A stretch of 64,000 nucleotides of DNA, from NCBI GenBank assembly GCA_035048485.1, contig CM068580.1, forward strand, positions 56,869,983-56,933,982, written 5' to 3'. Numbering within the stretch: the first letter of the stretch is position 1; the number at the start of each line of letters is the position of its first letter. Shown one piece after another: positions 1 to 10,612 of the stretch. The notes beneath the pieces were generated by a model, which did not search any database, was not told where the DNA came from, and was given only the letters and a program-made list of their open reading frames with translations. This DNA comes from Pteria penguin. Taxonomy: Eukaryota > Mollusca > Bivalvia > Pterioida > Pteriidae. Position numbers and translations under genes: made by a program.

Positions 1-235
1 TGATCGAGAGGTCCCGGGTTCGACTCCTGCCCTGGGCACAATGGTGTTCTGTTTTTCGGATGAGACCGAGGTCCCGTGTCACGATAGGCGTGGTACGTAA
101 CACATCTCTCACTGCTTCGGTTGGGTCCATTGCAAAGGTCTAAATTTGTATGCAATCCATCAGACAGATGCTGTCACCATATACGTGAAATAATCGTGGA
201 GTGACGTAAAACAATAATCAGTCAGTCAGTCAGTC
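1..235 (+). mobile_element. tRNA-headed SINE, 5' end outside the window
   Basis: Begins inside a tRNA-like head (B box GGGTTCGACTCC), followed by a core with 'GGATGAGACCGAGGTCCCGT', 'TCTCACTGCTTCGG' and 'GGTCCATTGCAAAGGTC'. The 3' tail has GTGACGTAAAACAATAATCA and ends in (CAGT)n. The same core recurs near 3290, 30640 and 49270. Confidence 0.75.
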
Positions 236-1794
236 TATGATTCCGATAGTGAGGAGTGACGTCTGATTCTAGTCACCACATCTGCCGGTTGCGATCATCT
301 ATCACGCAAGGTGACGAAAAGCAATCTTGGCATTCGTGTTCCCCTTCAAGTTGTGGAATGAGAGGCTCATTGCGAGGCGGTTCAGTGTCCACAAGGTCCT
401 CGGTCATGGTGATGGTGGAGTATTTGTCTAGTCCTAGTCATTGTGTGCAAAAAATGACAGTAACGCTTGAAGCTTATCAGGTGATAGATTTACAGTGTTC
501 ATTGTTGGGTTTTAGAAACAGAATGATGATATGTGGAAGAGATTTAGATATAGTAAAACGCTTTCTGATAATTTATTTCTAATCGAAAATTTTACTTCGG
601 TCTCTTGATTACCTTAATTTCAATTAACATTTTCGGAGAACATAATTCATCCGAAATTGAAAAAGGTTTAGACCGTGCCTTCACAAATTTTGATGGTCGT
701 TATTTGCGTTCATATTGATTAAGGCAACTGATATAAATTTTATGACACATGGTTTTGAATGGTTGACCACAAGCACCCCGGTCATCCGCTCTTCTGGTCA
801 GTGTGATGAATCGATACGTGATTGACAGCTTCAAATTATCACTGTCCGCCAGCTGTACAAGTAATAAACGGGGCTTACACCTTCCCCTTTAACCTTTGTG
901 AATATTTGCGTATTTTATTGTAAGCGTGATTAGCCATTAAGGAGACGCTTAGTCTTCTGGGTATTAAATTTCATTGATCGTCTTTCCTCAGCTATACATT
1001 GAAAAAATATTTGTAAAACTAACTGGAAAAGTAAAAAGGAAACCAAAATAGTAAAACAGAAAGTCATACAAAAATCAAATAGATAATAAACCAAAGAACA
1101 CAAAAGAAACTCCAAAAGGTCTCCTGGGAGAGTAAGCGTTTCCTGCTTTAGGCCGGTGGAAATTCTCGAATCAGGTAAACATTGATATCAAATTAAACGT
1201 TTCAAATTGCAATGCTAGTCTATCACTTAGATTTGGTATACACATAAACCATAGATTGAAATGTACACAAAGTAATATACATAGAGGGAGGGGAGGGAGA
1301 AAACATATCTGTAAAACACAATATCTCTCAATGCACCTTAATTTTTACCATGTAAAAATGCTATAAAGTGTCAGCTAAGGGCTTCTTGGTTTTTACTATG
1401 ATATAATGTGCAGAACTGTCTCCATTTTTGACGAGAAATCTGAGCATGGTGTATCATGAAAATGCAGAATTCGGGAGTTTACCTTTGTAGGTTATAGGTT
1501 TAAACGTATGTCATTTTATATTTTATTTTCATTGTTTCAATGGAAGTGTGAAGGTAGATCCCATAAAATGAATACGTATTTGTTCTCAATTTCATCTCTG
1601 CTTCATTTTCACGGGGTGGATGTCTCATGGTTTTAACACTGTAAGATAGTTTATGTCTTATATGATTTGCACTATTTTCTAAAGTAATATCAGACAGTCA
1701 TTCGCATTATACTGTACATCTACTGTGTTTGTTCTAGTGTGACTATCTGACAGGAGATAATAACTCATAAAAACCTCGCATCTTATGATACTTA
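236..1794. other. No gene seen
   Basis: AT-rich. The 108-codon frame at 256 has no motif and no splice support. A diverged GGGAGAGTAAGCGT core is at 1126-1139. Confidence 0.5.
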
Positions 1795-2300
1795 AGGATG
1801 ATTTTAATAGCAATTCTCTGTAACCATTTAAACTTTTTTGGCACTCATAGTGACGGATTTTGATTAAACTTAGTATATATGTAGAACATAATCAAATAAG
1901 CAAAAATATATAGGAATTTTGTTCTCTATGGCAACCGTTGCTATGGTAACATGATCTAAATCGTGAAAAATCACTAATTCGTAACATTGTTTAAGTTTGT
2001 ATATTTCCTATAATAAGTAGACCTGACTCTGTTTTGTAATATTGATAGATGAGTAATGGTCTATATTTTTATTATGACCCATGAAAGTTTTTATTTTTTG
2101 AAGGGTTGTTCTCTACATGGGCATAAATTATGCCATTTTCGAAAAAAATATGAAAAGTTGGATGTATTCAGCTCTATTTTACTAATATTTACATAATAAT
2201 CAGTGCCAATCAAAATATTTTTTATATCAAAGAAGACTAATAAACCATTTATATCATAAAGATAAAATTTATTTTTCATTGGCTTTTGAATAAACAAGCT
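1795..2300 (+). repeat. Dispersed repeat, copy 1
   Basis: TTTAATAGCAATTCTCTGTA, then CCATTTAAAC and TGGCACTCATAGTGACG, match the reverse complement of about 9690-9790. 'GCAACCGTTGCTATGGTAAC' matches 9620-9645 in reverse. No coding frame is recognisable. Confidence 0.6.
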
Positions 2301-2730
2301 TCAAATATGCCTTGAAATTTTGAATTCTAATTTTTTTTACATTTTCAGCTTCTCTTTTTAAAAAAAATGCGGCAACTGTAGAACGTAAATTTGATATTTA
2401 TTTAAAGCTGATAATGTGTACATTATGAAAAACCAAAAACACTATGGACATATTTTAGATAATGCAGGAAATCAGGATGAATTTTACTATTATTTACTAT
2501 AATTATTCTTATAAACATAGAACGAGTTACCTCCCTTTGAACTCTTCAGCAAGAAGACAAAATTGGTATGATGTAAACCAGAAATATGACAGCAGAAGAT
2601 CAAAAATGTTTCCTTCCAATATTTTTTCAAGAATTTTGCTCAAAAAATATAAAATCAACATGTAGTAATACCTCTATTCAACTAAATAGCATCGACCCAA
2701 GTAGACTTTGCATTCATTTATCTGATTTAG

Positions 2731-2971
2731 GCATTTTTTTTTTTTTTGGAGGAATTTCAAACTAGGCTTGACATTTCTAAATTACGTATTTGTAAAAATC
2801 ATTTCGGCGATTTAGAAAAGCGAATTTACAATAGAAGTAGAACCGAGAAATGTATGGTACCAGTTCACATTCGTCTTCATGATAAAGCAAGAAGACATGA
2901 AAGAAGAATTAATGAACAACAATCAAGATTCATATTGAGAAATACTGGAGTGTTTCTGCCAATCAGAACAG
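2731..2971 (+). CDS. Putative exon A of the broken zinc-finger gene (Cys/His-rich, basic)
   Basis: Preceded by TTTAG and a T-run, open in one frame, and ending at ACAG|GTATGG. It encodes a motif with C-K-N-H-F-G-D-L-E-K, then C-M-V-P-V-H-I-R-L-H-D-K, then a basic stretch and T-G-V-F-L-P-I-R-T. The Cys and His spacing suggests metal binding. The closing pattern 'T-G-V-F-L-P-I' resembles a segment seen in transposase-associated mollusc proteins. The initiating methionine is not found here, so this is likely an internal exon. Confidence 0.45.
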
Positions 2972-3289
2972 GTATGGTATGATAATTTTAAATTGAATGA
3001 TATTTACATCATATATTACTACTCGACGAAAATATATGATAAAATATTCTGTCAGAAATCTATAATAAAGAATAGCTGTGTGTGTAAGTGAAGCATGGAG
3101 ATTAGGGACCCCTAACAACTCATTCTCAAATTCAAAAACTACTGTAAACACTTAAATAGGAGCTAGGAGGGTTTCACACTTACAATGTATATCCAACCAA
3201 CCCTGTTTGTTGAGTCAGCAATTATAGCTCATTTTACCACTGTGTTAAAGGGATGCATCCCTCTGGAATATGCTAGTAAGGAACATGGT

Positions 3290-3500
3290 GTACCATTTTG
3301 AAGTACTGAGAGATCGCGGGTTTGAGCCTTGCTGTAGTCATGTCGATGTCTGTCCTTTGGATGAGACAATCAAAACCTATGCTCGAGTTGTGTTAGGCAG
3401 GACAAGTTAAACTAGATCCCTCACTGCTTTGTAGGGGTCCGTTGCAAAGGTAAAAATTCGTGTAACCTGCATCATGCAGTCACTCTGATGCCGTTACTGG
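3290..3500 (+). mobile_element. Diverged SINE of the same core family
   Basis: Contains a weak B box (GCGGGTTTGAGCC), GGATGAGACAATCAAAACC, ATCCCTCACTGCTTTG and GGTCCGTTGCAAAGGT in the family order. The A box region and 3' tail are not clear. It lies in the intron between putative exons A and B of the broken zinc-finger gene. Confidence 0.6.
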
Positions 3501-3674
3501 AATGGAACCTAGGTTTGATTTTCAGTGTTGTACATGAGACAGTGTGGTTGTCACCAGCCTGGCTGGTGAATTAGGGCAAAGTTCAGAAAGTTGTCATTGG
3601 ATTTGTACAAGAATAAAAGGTATTTTCATAAATTATTATGTAAATATGTCTTATTCCAGTTATATATTTTTAAG

Positions 3675-3769
3675 GTCCTTGTGATCGCAGAGCATCTCAC
3701 ATCAAGTCAATTATTAAAAAGTATGTGAATGAAGGAAATGATGTTACATCAGCAATCCAAATGAAAAAG
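3675..3769 (+). CDS. Putative exon B of the broken zinc-finger gene
   Basis: The acceptor TTTTTAAG and the donor AAAAAG|GTAC bound 95 bases that continue exon A in frame. They encode G-P-C-D-R-R-A-S-H-I-K-S-I-I-K-K-Y and then an acidic/polar tail. A further 32-base candidate (5362-5393, acceptor TTTTAG, donor AAA|GTAAAAG) continues the frame but leaves a phase that does not suit the next block. Confidence 0.4.
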
Positions 3770-3843
3770 GTACAAAATATATAAATATAAAAAGTATTCA
3801 GTCAAATGATTTGAATGGTATTTGTGGCTATCTTCTTTCAATT

Positions 3844-5244
3844 AAGGATGTCCGCTACTGATATCTGAGGTATTACAATTTTTCTTAAACTATGATGTTG
3901 TTTAGCATAAATGTTGTTTTGAAAGAAAAAAGAGGAGTTACCGGCTCAGTTATGTGGCAGAAGTCACCATGGAGCTATACAATACATGAATATAAATAAT
4001 ATAATAGAACATTTAACACATTACAAAAATATTTGATTGTAGTGCAATTACGATACCGACTTAGGACGGTCATTTAATATGACAAAAGCCAAACAAATGG
4101 TGTGGTTAACCGCTTTACGGGCCCACCTTCCCACTCACCGTAACAGCAGAACAATCAAAAGACGTACATTTAAAAATTTATAAATAATCCTCCATGTAAA
4201 GAACAAGGGTCAACAGGTATCGCATATTGAGAGGTCATAAAAATATAAACACGTAAGGTATTGTAAAAAACATAATGGTATAAAAATATATGCGACATCA
4301 ACATGATAAACCGTGCTCTGCCAGTCTGAAAGCGAGCTAAGACCCTAGATCTGTAGGAGTCCCGACTAACAGTCAGAGGGACGAGGTTCAGGACCATGTC
4401 TCCTCTGAAAGAGGTTTGGACAAGGCCCGTCATATAGTCCCCACCGCCCTGTTAGTCAGCGTGCAACGTTCAAGTAAAAGTCTGCATAAGGCTGTAGAGG
4501 GGCCAAATACAAGACCTATAGTCTTTTTGATGATCTCAATATCATATTGTCTATTTAGGAGACGTTTGACTATTTTATTACATGATAAAATAACGTTATC
4601 GGAGCCTTTTACTTTCCTTAGTTTATATATGAGATCACCGTAAAAATTAGGATGGGAAATTCCATTGGATACATACTGTTGAAAAGAAATATTTCCAAAT
4701 TTAGATAGAAGTTCTGAATAAGATCTGAAGAATTTGCCGAATGTTTTTCTTAGTTTGTGATATCTGTAACCCTGAGTTAAAAGTTTAGTAGTAATTTGTA
4801 AATTTCGTTTATGAAAGTCCAAAACATCGGTGCAGCCTCTGACAAATCGAACTAATTGAGATATATAGATACCATATGATGGGAGTCGAGGGACATCGCC
4901 ATCCAAGTAAGGGAAAATTACAATAGGAAATCAAAATCCTCACGTTTATCATAAATATTAGTATATATTAGGTTGTTGATAATTTTGATGTTTAAATCTA
5001 AGAAAGGTGTAGATTTATCTCAAGTATTAGCTTTATTCAATGTGAGCTCTGGTGGATATATTTCTGATAAAATTATCATTTTAAAATGTATTATCAATGA
5101 GCATATAAAGGAGATATTTCGGTTCATAATATCCACCTACTACAGGTGCTTTACGCTTATTCCGATTCAATTTTAAACATGGAGACTTACTCTGAAACTG
5201 CAAAATACCCAGATTTTTGAAAAACGCAGTAGCGGACATCCTTA
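3844..5244. mobile_element. 17 bp terminal inverted repeats enclosing the retroelement fragment
   Basis: AAGGATGTCCGCTACTG at 3844-3860 is the exact reverse complement of 5228-5244. TTAA occurs at both outer edges (3842-3845 and 5243-5246), which could be a TTAA target site as in piggyBac elements or simply part of the repeats. The retroelement fragment lies inside. Either it inserted into a small inverted-repeat transposon or the inverted repeats belong to the composite. Confidence 0.6.
3918..5170 (-). mobile_element. Decayed retroelement 3' part with reverse-transcriptase C-terminal region
   Basis: On the minus strand, 5100-4170 encodes a polymerase C-terminal region: P-F-L-D-L, then L-D-G-D-V-P-R-L-P-S-Y-G-I-Y, then Y-R-Y-H-K-L-R-K-T-F-G-K-F and a tail ending L-H-G-G-L-F-I-N-F. 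It belongs to a polymerase type very common in mollusc genomes that I cannot place with certainty; Penelope-like is suspected. It is broken by a TGA near 5020, a one-base loss near 4929 and a one-base loss near 4440. A 3' UTR of about 250 bases follows, ending in AACTCCTCTTTTTTCTT. Two more copies of that 3' end are at 10325 and 50373. The catalytic YxDD region is not visible, so the copy is inactive. Confidence 0.7.
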
Positions 5245-5456
5245 AAAACTAGAGTAACAATACTGATAATCTCTAAAAGAAAATATTATTTTTACTTAAA
5301 ATCATTTATAAAAATCTAAATAAAGATATGCATTTTTTTATATTGTTATTATTTATTTTAGGTAGTGGACTTGAAGAATAAGAAAGACCTAAAGTAAAAG
5401 TGATAGCTACAGTAAATATTGATGCTACATCTTGTGCATATTGTTTTACAGATTTT

Positions 5457-5790
5457 TAGTCCCCTACCGGTCAAAGACCAAGGGGACTATTAGTTTACAT
5501 GCTGTCCGTCCGTCTGTCCGTCAGTCAGTCTGTCCATCCGTCCGTCCGTCCGTCATCAATTAGGTTTCCGCTCATTTTCTTGAGAATGCATAAATGGATC
5601 TTAATTATTTTTGGTATACAGCTAAATTGTGATGGTGCACAGGTCAAGTTCGAATATGGGTTATGTGCGATCAAATTTGCTGTCGGTAGGGGACTTGTAT
5701 CGCTTGGCGATCAAACACTTGTGTTTTTGTGATCTGCTATTGAAAAAGTGAGCGGACATTAAAACTCATTTGTCTGCCTGTCCGTCTGTC
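5457..5790 (+). repeat. Mollusc-type repeat starting with a hairpin and a GTCC-GTCC tract
   Basis: Starts TAGTCCCCTACCGGTCAAAG and closes a nested stem (TAGTCCCC with GGGGACTA, GGTC with GACC) at 5457-5489. An imperfect (GTCCGTCC/GTCT)n tract at 5507-5555 follows, then TTGGTATACAGCTAAATTGT and GGTCAAGTTCGAATATGGGT. I recognise this layout from bivalve genomes. It is probably a common repeat without coding capacity. Confidence 0.6.
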
Positions 5791-5863
5791 ACAAAAAAAG
5801 TTTAACCTTGGTCAGAACTGTAAAAGACAAACTCTCATACTCAGTATGTGTGTTCCTTATGAC

Positions 5864-5935
5864 AAGTTTGTTTGTTTGTTTTTCATTGCTTTACATCACA
5901 CCACGAATATTGCATGCTTTGTGACGAGACCTTTA
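5864..5935 (-). mobile_element. SINE 3' tail fragment
   Basis: Read on the minus strand it gives ATTCGTGGTGTGATGTAAAGC followed by (AAAC)n, matching the tail type of the SINEs in this window. No tRNA head is present, so it is strongly 5' truncated. Confidence 0.5.
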
Positions 5936-6271
5936 TGTTGGTACCAACATTTTGATAGTATGACTACCTCACAGTTAATTTGGTTGCTGAGCATGGGATC
6001 ACAATTCTTAAAATTTGTTGGTTATAATGGTGAAATTCATTAAACTAAACAGTGAAAACAGAATTGAAAGTCATATTATGATATGAAACTTGGTGTTATT
6101 TGACCTTACTAATGTGATATATCATGATCCTTTTGTTTATATGCCCCATGATTAAAAATTGACAGTTCAAAAATTGCTGCCGGTGGGGGATCAGTGTTTC
6201 ACAAACTCATCTTGCTTATAAGTGTCTTTGAAATTTTAAAATTACAAACATTTAAAATTTATATGTTATAG

Positions 6272-6392
6272 GAGAACTTATGTCCTATGAAGAGATTGAC
6301 AATCATTCGATTAACAATTCAGTTGAAAACCTTATCAGATTGGGCAAATGCATCCGTTATTCAAGGAATTCAATTTGAGGAAACACAATCAT
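6272..6392 (+). CDS. Possible exon of the broken zinc-finger gene, reading frame uncertain
   Basis: The acceptor GTTATAG and donor CAT|GTACAG bound 121 bases. One frame is open throughout and joins the following zinc-finger exon in phase. Another frame (E-L-M-S-Y-E-E-I-D-N and onward) looks more protein-like for its first 33 residues and then hits a stop. A one-base indel inside the exon would reconcile the two. Confidence 0.25.
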
Positions 6393-6577
6393 GTACAGAC
6401 ATTTTTTTTATCTACTTATGTATCTTTATTTTAAATACAGCTGTAATTGCTTCATAGTTGAATAAAAACATAAATTCATAAATAAATAAATTTATGCTTG
6501 GCAAAATTTGATCTGTTATAGCAATAATTGTTCTATCAGGACACCTGAAACTGATGTAATATGTATTTATATTTTAG

Positions 6578-6825
6578 CAAATGAATCTTCAGTCACATCT
6601 TGCAGCATTTTTGATTGCCCAGTTGAAATTTGCTGCAAGCAATTTTCATCACAAAAAGCTGTTGATGACCATATATTAAAAGGAGACTGTAACTTCGAAT
6701 TCAGAGGACACCTTAATGTCACTGAAAGAGCCAAATATATTTATGCGAGTAAGATCATGGCAATGTATCCATCAGAAAGTGATCAGCATTTAGTTTTCCA
6801 GACTGCAACAACAATGGCCACATGA
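6578..6825 (+). CDS. C2H2 zinc-finger segment of the broken gene
   Basis: Begins after TATATTTTAG and runs open to TGA at 6823. It contains one finger-like unit with cysteines before a C-C-K-Q-F core and a D-D-H-I-L-K-G-D-C end. A polar segment follows (L-N-V-T-E-R-A-K-Y-I-Y-A-S-K-I). The TGA falls before the domain that normally follows in the family as I recall it. Confidence 0.45.
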
Positions 6826-6843
6826 AAAAAAACACCATCTTAA

Positions 6844-7178
6844 CTTGGCTGGGCAATGAAAGAAAGCAAATCAAGAGTGCTGTTTACAAAGAATCAAAAG
6901 AAATTTATGGTCGAAAAGTGTAACATCGGAAAAGTTACAAGAAATAAGGTGGACCCATATGCCGCAGCAGAGGAGATGAGAATGTGTGGAGACTTTCCTA
7001 GGAGCGAGTACCTGTCTGGTCAACAGATTTCTTCATATTTCTCACGCCTATTCCAACAAAAAAAAAAAAAAAAAAAAACAAAAAAAAAAAAAAAAAAAAA
7101 AATGAGGCTGATTATGTTGCTGCTACCAGGGAAGAGAGAATTGACAAGTTGAAAACAGAAATTCAAAATGTTATATAA
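6844..7178 (+). pseudogene. C-terminal basic domain of the broken gene, frame broken at an A-rich run
   Basis: Same frame as the zinc-finger segment but separated from it by two stops. It encodes L-G-W-A-M-K-E-S-K, then a basic region with D-P-Y-A-A-A-E-E-M-R and S-G-Q-Q-I-S-S-Y-F-S-R-L. An A-rich run of about 45 bases (7058-7102) then encodes polylysine. After the run a different frame gives E-A-D-Y-V-A-A-T-R-E-E-R-I-D-K-L-K and stops at 7176-7178, so the run has probably changed length and lost the frame. Confidence 0.45.
7058..7102 (+). repeat. A-rich run interrupting the broken gene
   Basis: Almost pure A with one C. Coding character is present on both sides but in different frames, so its length is the likely cause of the frame break, or it is a length error in the assembly. 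Confidence 0.7.
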
Positions 7179-7689
7179 AAGAACTTGAATTATCATAACA
7201 AAATTATCAATACAGTATTATCTGTCTATTCTGAACCGTTAGTATTCCGATATTCTCTTTTTCCGGCGATATTGTTTTGGTCCCAAATTTATTTTTCTAT
7301 TATAAATATACAAAAATATTTTGCGTATTCTGAATTTTGTCTACTCAGAATTCAGAACAAAAAATCAGAGTCCCTTATTTGCATAAATCATTCATTATTA
7401 TGTTCCATTAAAATATTCTACAATCCGAACTTTGTCTAATCCGAATGTTTTTGTTGGTCCCACTGCAATTCGGAATGGAAAGATTTCACTGTAATAAACA
7501 ATAACAATCTCCTCAAGTAGTGAAAGTTTCATAAACACATTTAGTTCTGTGTGATATTATTTATGTGTTTCGATATTTTTCAATTTTTTCCATAAAGAAA
7601 CTTTTCTAGTCAATGGGTAATTCAAGAAATCAAGTTCACTTTGTGCAATGTGAATAAATGTCAAGATTAAAGGATATATGGCTTGCAAT

Positions 7690-9110
7690 AAATTTTGTTT
7701 TTTGTTTTTTTTTTTTTTTTGGCTGGATTGGAAACAACTCTGGCGATGTTAGTTTGTCTATCCATCCGTCTGTCCGTTGGTTATGACAGTACAGTAGAAG
7801 TGTTTTATCATAAATTTGTTGACTGCGAAATAGGTAAGATAGTAAAATGAAAGCAAAGTCTCTTAACTATTTTACATGACAGCTACAGATACAGGTTTCC
7901 ATAGTGAATTTTTCTTTTCATTCAAACTTGGTATTTTTATCTATGGTTTTTCCTGGCTGGTCATGAATACCAATTAAGAGATTGTTTCTTGTTACATTCT
8001 GATACATTTTTAACTTGCCTACATTACCTTGACCTTTGACACCCTTTATTTTTTTCCATGTATGACTAACTTTTTTTGGGGTATCTCAGTTGTGAACATA
8101 TTATAAGTGCTACAGCTAGCAAACTTGTACCAGTGGTTCACTGTATGCATGCTTCGGATGCTGCATCTGACCTAGATTTTCAGCTTGAGTGATTTGGTTA
8201 ACCTTTCTGGGGTAACTCAGTTCTGGATAAACTATAAGTGGTACAAGTACTAAACTTATATCAGTGGTTCATCTTGGGATGCCGGTTTGAATGCTTGCTT
8301 TTGGATGCTGCATCTGACCTAGATTTTCCACTTGAGTTCATATGATAGTTTGATTTTGATATTGATATTAAAAAGTTTTATTCCCAATAATAATGCATCT
8401 TTGTGTGTCAATAACCTTATCATGGTCAAAGACCCATGAGGTAATCTTTGTAATCTTATCCTTGATTACACTATGTTGGAAATTTGGTGTTGGTATGATT
8501 GTATAAATGCTGTTCAATTACAATGAACATGTATATCTATGTTTCCCATGCAAATGCATGTAATTCAGATAATTCAAGCTTATACCAATATAATACATTT
8601 ATGTGAATAAATTGTGACTCCCTATACATTCCATGGGCTCACCTACAATATATTATTGTTGTGTTTTCTATTGGGTAGTGGTAAGACAAGCAACTATTAA
8701 AAGTAAAGGTCATTGCAAAGGTCAAGGTCACAAGATCAAAATATAAGGATATCAAACAAATGCTGATGTCATGATGTATTTACCTGAGAAATATAAGCCT
8801 TCTACATCTTATCGTTAGAAAGATATAGGGAGTGATCTGTATGTGAATTGGCATGTTCACACATGCCAATCGCAAGGCGCAATATGTCCAGCGCTATGTG
8901 GTGAGTCTGCAGGAAGGACTACCAAGTCAGGGAGTATATTTTATTGACATATTTTGTATTAGCTTAATATTAATAAGAATTAAAATTTAAACAATAATAT
9001 GTATCTTTATATTTGTTTACACTATTTTTTCCACCGAAAAACTCATCAAAATTGAGATATGACCTTGAAAATGACTCAAAAAGTTGAAGGTCAAGGTCAT
9101 TCATTATCTA
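7690..9110 (+). repeat. Composite dispersed repeat with internal 110-120 bp subrepeats
   Basis: A T-run and a GTCTATCCATCCGTCTGTCC tract are followed by blocks containing 'ACTCAGTTCTGGATAAACTA', 'GGTTCATCTTGGGATGC' and 'GCATCTGACCTAGATTTT', repeated at least twice (8080-8200, 8210-8340). Related blocks occur at 51900-52640. TCAAGGTCA-type motifs occur near 8035, 8722 and 9093. The ORFs here are short and unrelated to known proteins. Confidence 0.6.
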
Positions 9111-9239
9111 AAACAATACATTATTACACAATATAAGTAATTATAAAGAATTATCATAAATTTAATAATAATGCACAATAATACCAAGTATATGATGTCT
9201 ACTATATAAAGGAAAAGAATATAGACAATATTGAAAATA

Positions 9240-9800
9240 AGGACTTTTGTACCCATGGTAACTAAAAAACTAAGCACTGTCCCCCATTACTTTTTCCACC
9301 ATATTAAAGTTAAAGGGGTATACTTTCTCATGAAAATAAAAATAATCCTTTGGCATTCTGCAATTTTTTTTATAACTTGTTAAAAACTATGAAAAATTAG
9401 CTTAAATTACTACCCAACAACCCCCTTAATAAAAGTGTTTAAATTAAGTTTTTATATAATAGGTGCCTTATGAAAATTAGTATCTGTGATTAGCTTAAAT
9501 GTTGCTATTTTATAAAATATTAATATTGTATGCTTCCTTTGGATGTGTCAAAAGCTATGATTATCATAAATTGGGCAATTTTGGCCCTTACACATTGTAT
9601 TTTAGGACGAATAAAATTGACCGACCGTTGCCATGGTAACCAGTTAACATGGAAACATTTTTTTCGGTATAAATAACTTTTTTTCAATGATGTATGGCTA
9701 TCATACAAGTTTCATTAAAATTCGTGACCATGAGTGCCATGCCCCCTATATAATTGTTTAAATGGTTACAGAGAATTGCTATTAAAGTAAACATTTCGAT
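9240..9800 (-). repeat. Dispersed repeat, copy 2 (opposite orientation)
   Basis: The inverted partner of 1795-2300. The shared blocks include CTCTGTAACCATTTAAAC, TGGCACTCAT and the ACCATGGCAACGG region. Identity is moderate, so these are old copies. Confidence 0.6.
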
Positions 9801-10324
9801 TTATTGCGATACATCATCTAAGTAACAAATGTGTAGAGGTTTATAGTTACATCTATATAACATCCACATATTACTTGAAAAATGAAACTTACGAATTTTT
9901 AATAGTCAAACCAAAAAACTAGCCTCTCTGAACGAGAAGAATTTTCAAAACAGAGTATCAGACTTTCCTAACGTTCACACAGCAATTAAAAGAACCATAT
10001 TTTTAAGTAAAGAAATTATTAGTGCAATCAATTATAATTTAAGTATTAATTTCTTTAAATATGACTTTTGCATTTGAATGAGTTTCCGAAGCATGGATAC
10101 ATCTATATATCTCAATTTAATACCACATGTTGTAAGATGTTCATCGTAATTACACACAGAAATTGATAATTACTGTAAAATTTCTAATTTTTTGTACTTT
10201 GTACATTAGAAAAGGTCTTTAATGCTGTTGTAGACGATGGTGGTTAAGAAGTCTCACTATCCTTTATGTATATGTCGAGGCTTAATATCGTTCAAAAGTT
10301 TTAAGATATCAGAGAGCATGTTAA

Positions 10325-10606
10325 TGTTCTTTACATGGAGGATTATTTATAAATTTTTAAATGTACGTCTTTTGATTGTTCTGCTGTTACGGTGAGTGGG
10401 AAGGTGGGCCCGTAAACCGGTTAACCACACCATTTGTTTGGCTTTTGTCAAATTAAATGACCGTCCTAAGTCGGTATCGTAATTGCACTACAATCAAATA
10501 TTTTTGTAGTGTGTTAAATGTTCTATCATATTATTTATATTCATGTATTGTATAGCTCCATGGTGACTTCTGCCACATAACTGAGCCGGTAACTCCTCTT
10601 TTTTCT
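10325..10606 (+). mobile_element. 5'-truncated copy of the same retroelement (3' end only)
   Basis: Matches the reverse complement of about 3920-4200 almost base for base, from TGTTCTTTACATGGAGGATT to AACTCCTCTTTTTTCTT. It holds the end of the last coding frame and the 3' UTR. The shared 3' end with a different 5' breakpoint is typical of target-primed insertion. Confidence 0.8.
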
Positions 10607-10612
10607 TGGATA

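Larger units (their letters stand above)
2731..7178 (+). pseudogene. Broken multi-exon gene with a C2H2 finger and a basic DNA-binding-like C-terminal region
   Basis: Segments with coding character lie in order on one strand: 2731-2971, 3675-3769, possibly 6272-6392, then 6578-6825 and 6844-7178. The first join (ACAG|GTATGG to TTAAG|G) and the third (CAT|GTACAG to TTTTAG|CA) keep the frame. The late part has a C2H2-like unit (C-C-K-Q-F-S-S-Q-K-A-V-D-D-H) followed by a segment starting L-G-W-A-M and ending Q-Q-I-S-S-Y-F-S-R-L. I recognise this layout from uncharacterised mollusc and cnidarian zinc-finger proteins. In-frame TGA (6823) and TAA (6841) separate the two domains, and an A-rich run at 7058-7102 shifts the frame before a C-terminal stretch ending at 7178. 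A retroelement sits in the 3770-6271 intron. A decayed copy or pseudogene is the best reading, but sequencing error at the A-run or an unusual splice form remains possible. Confidence 0.5.
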
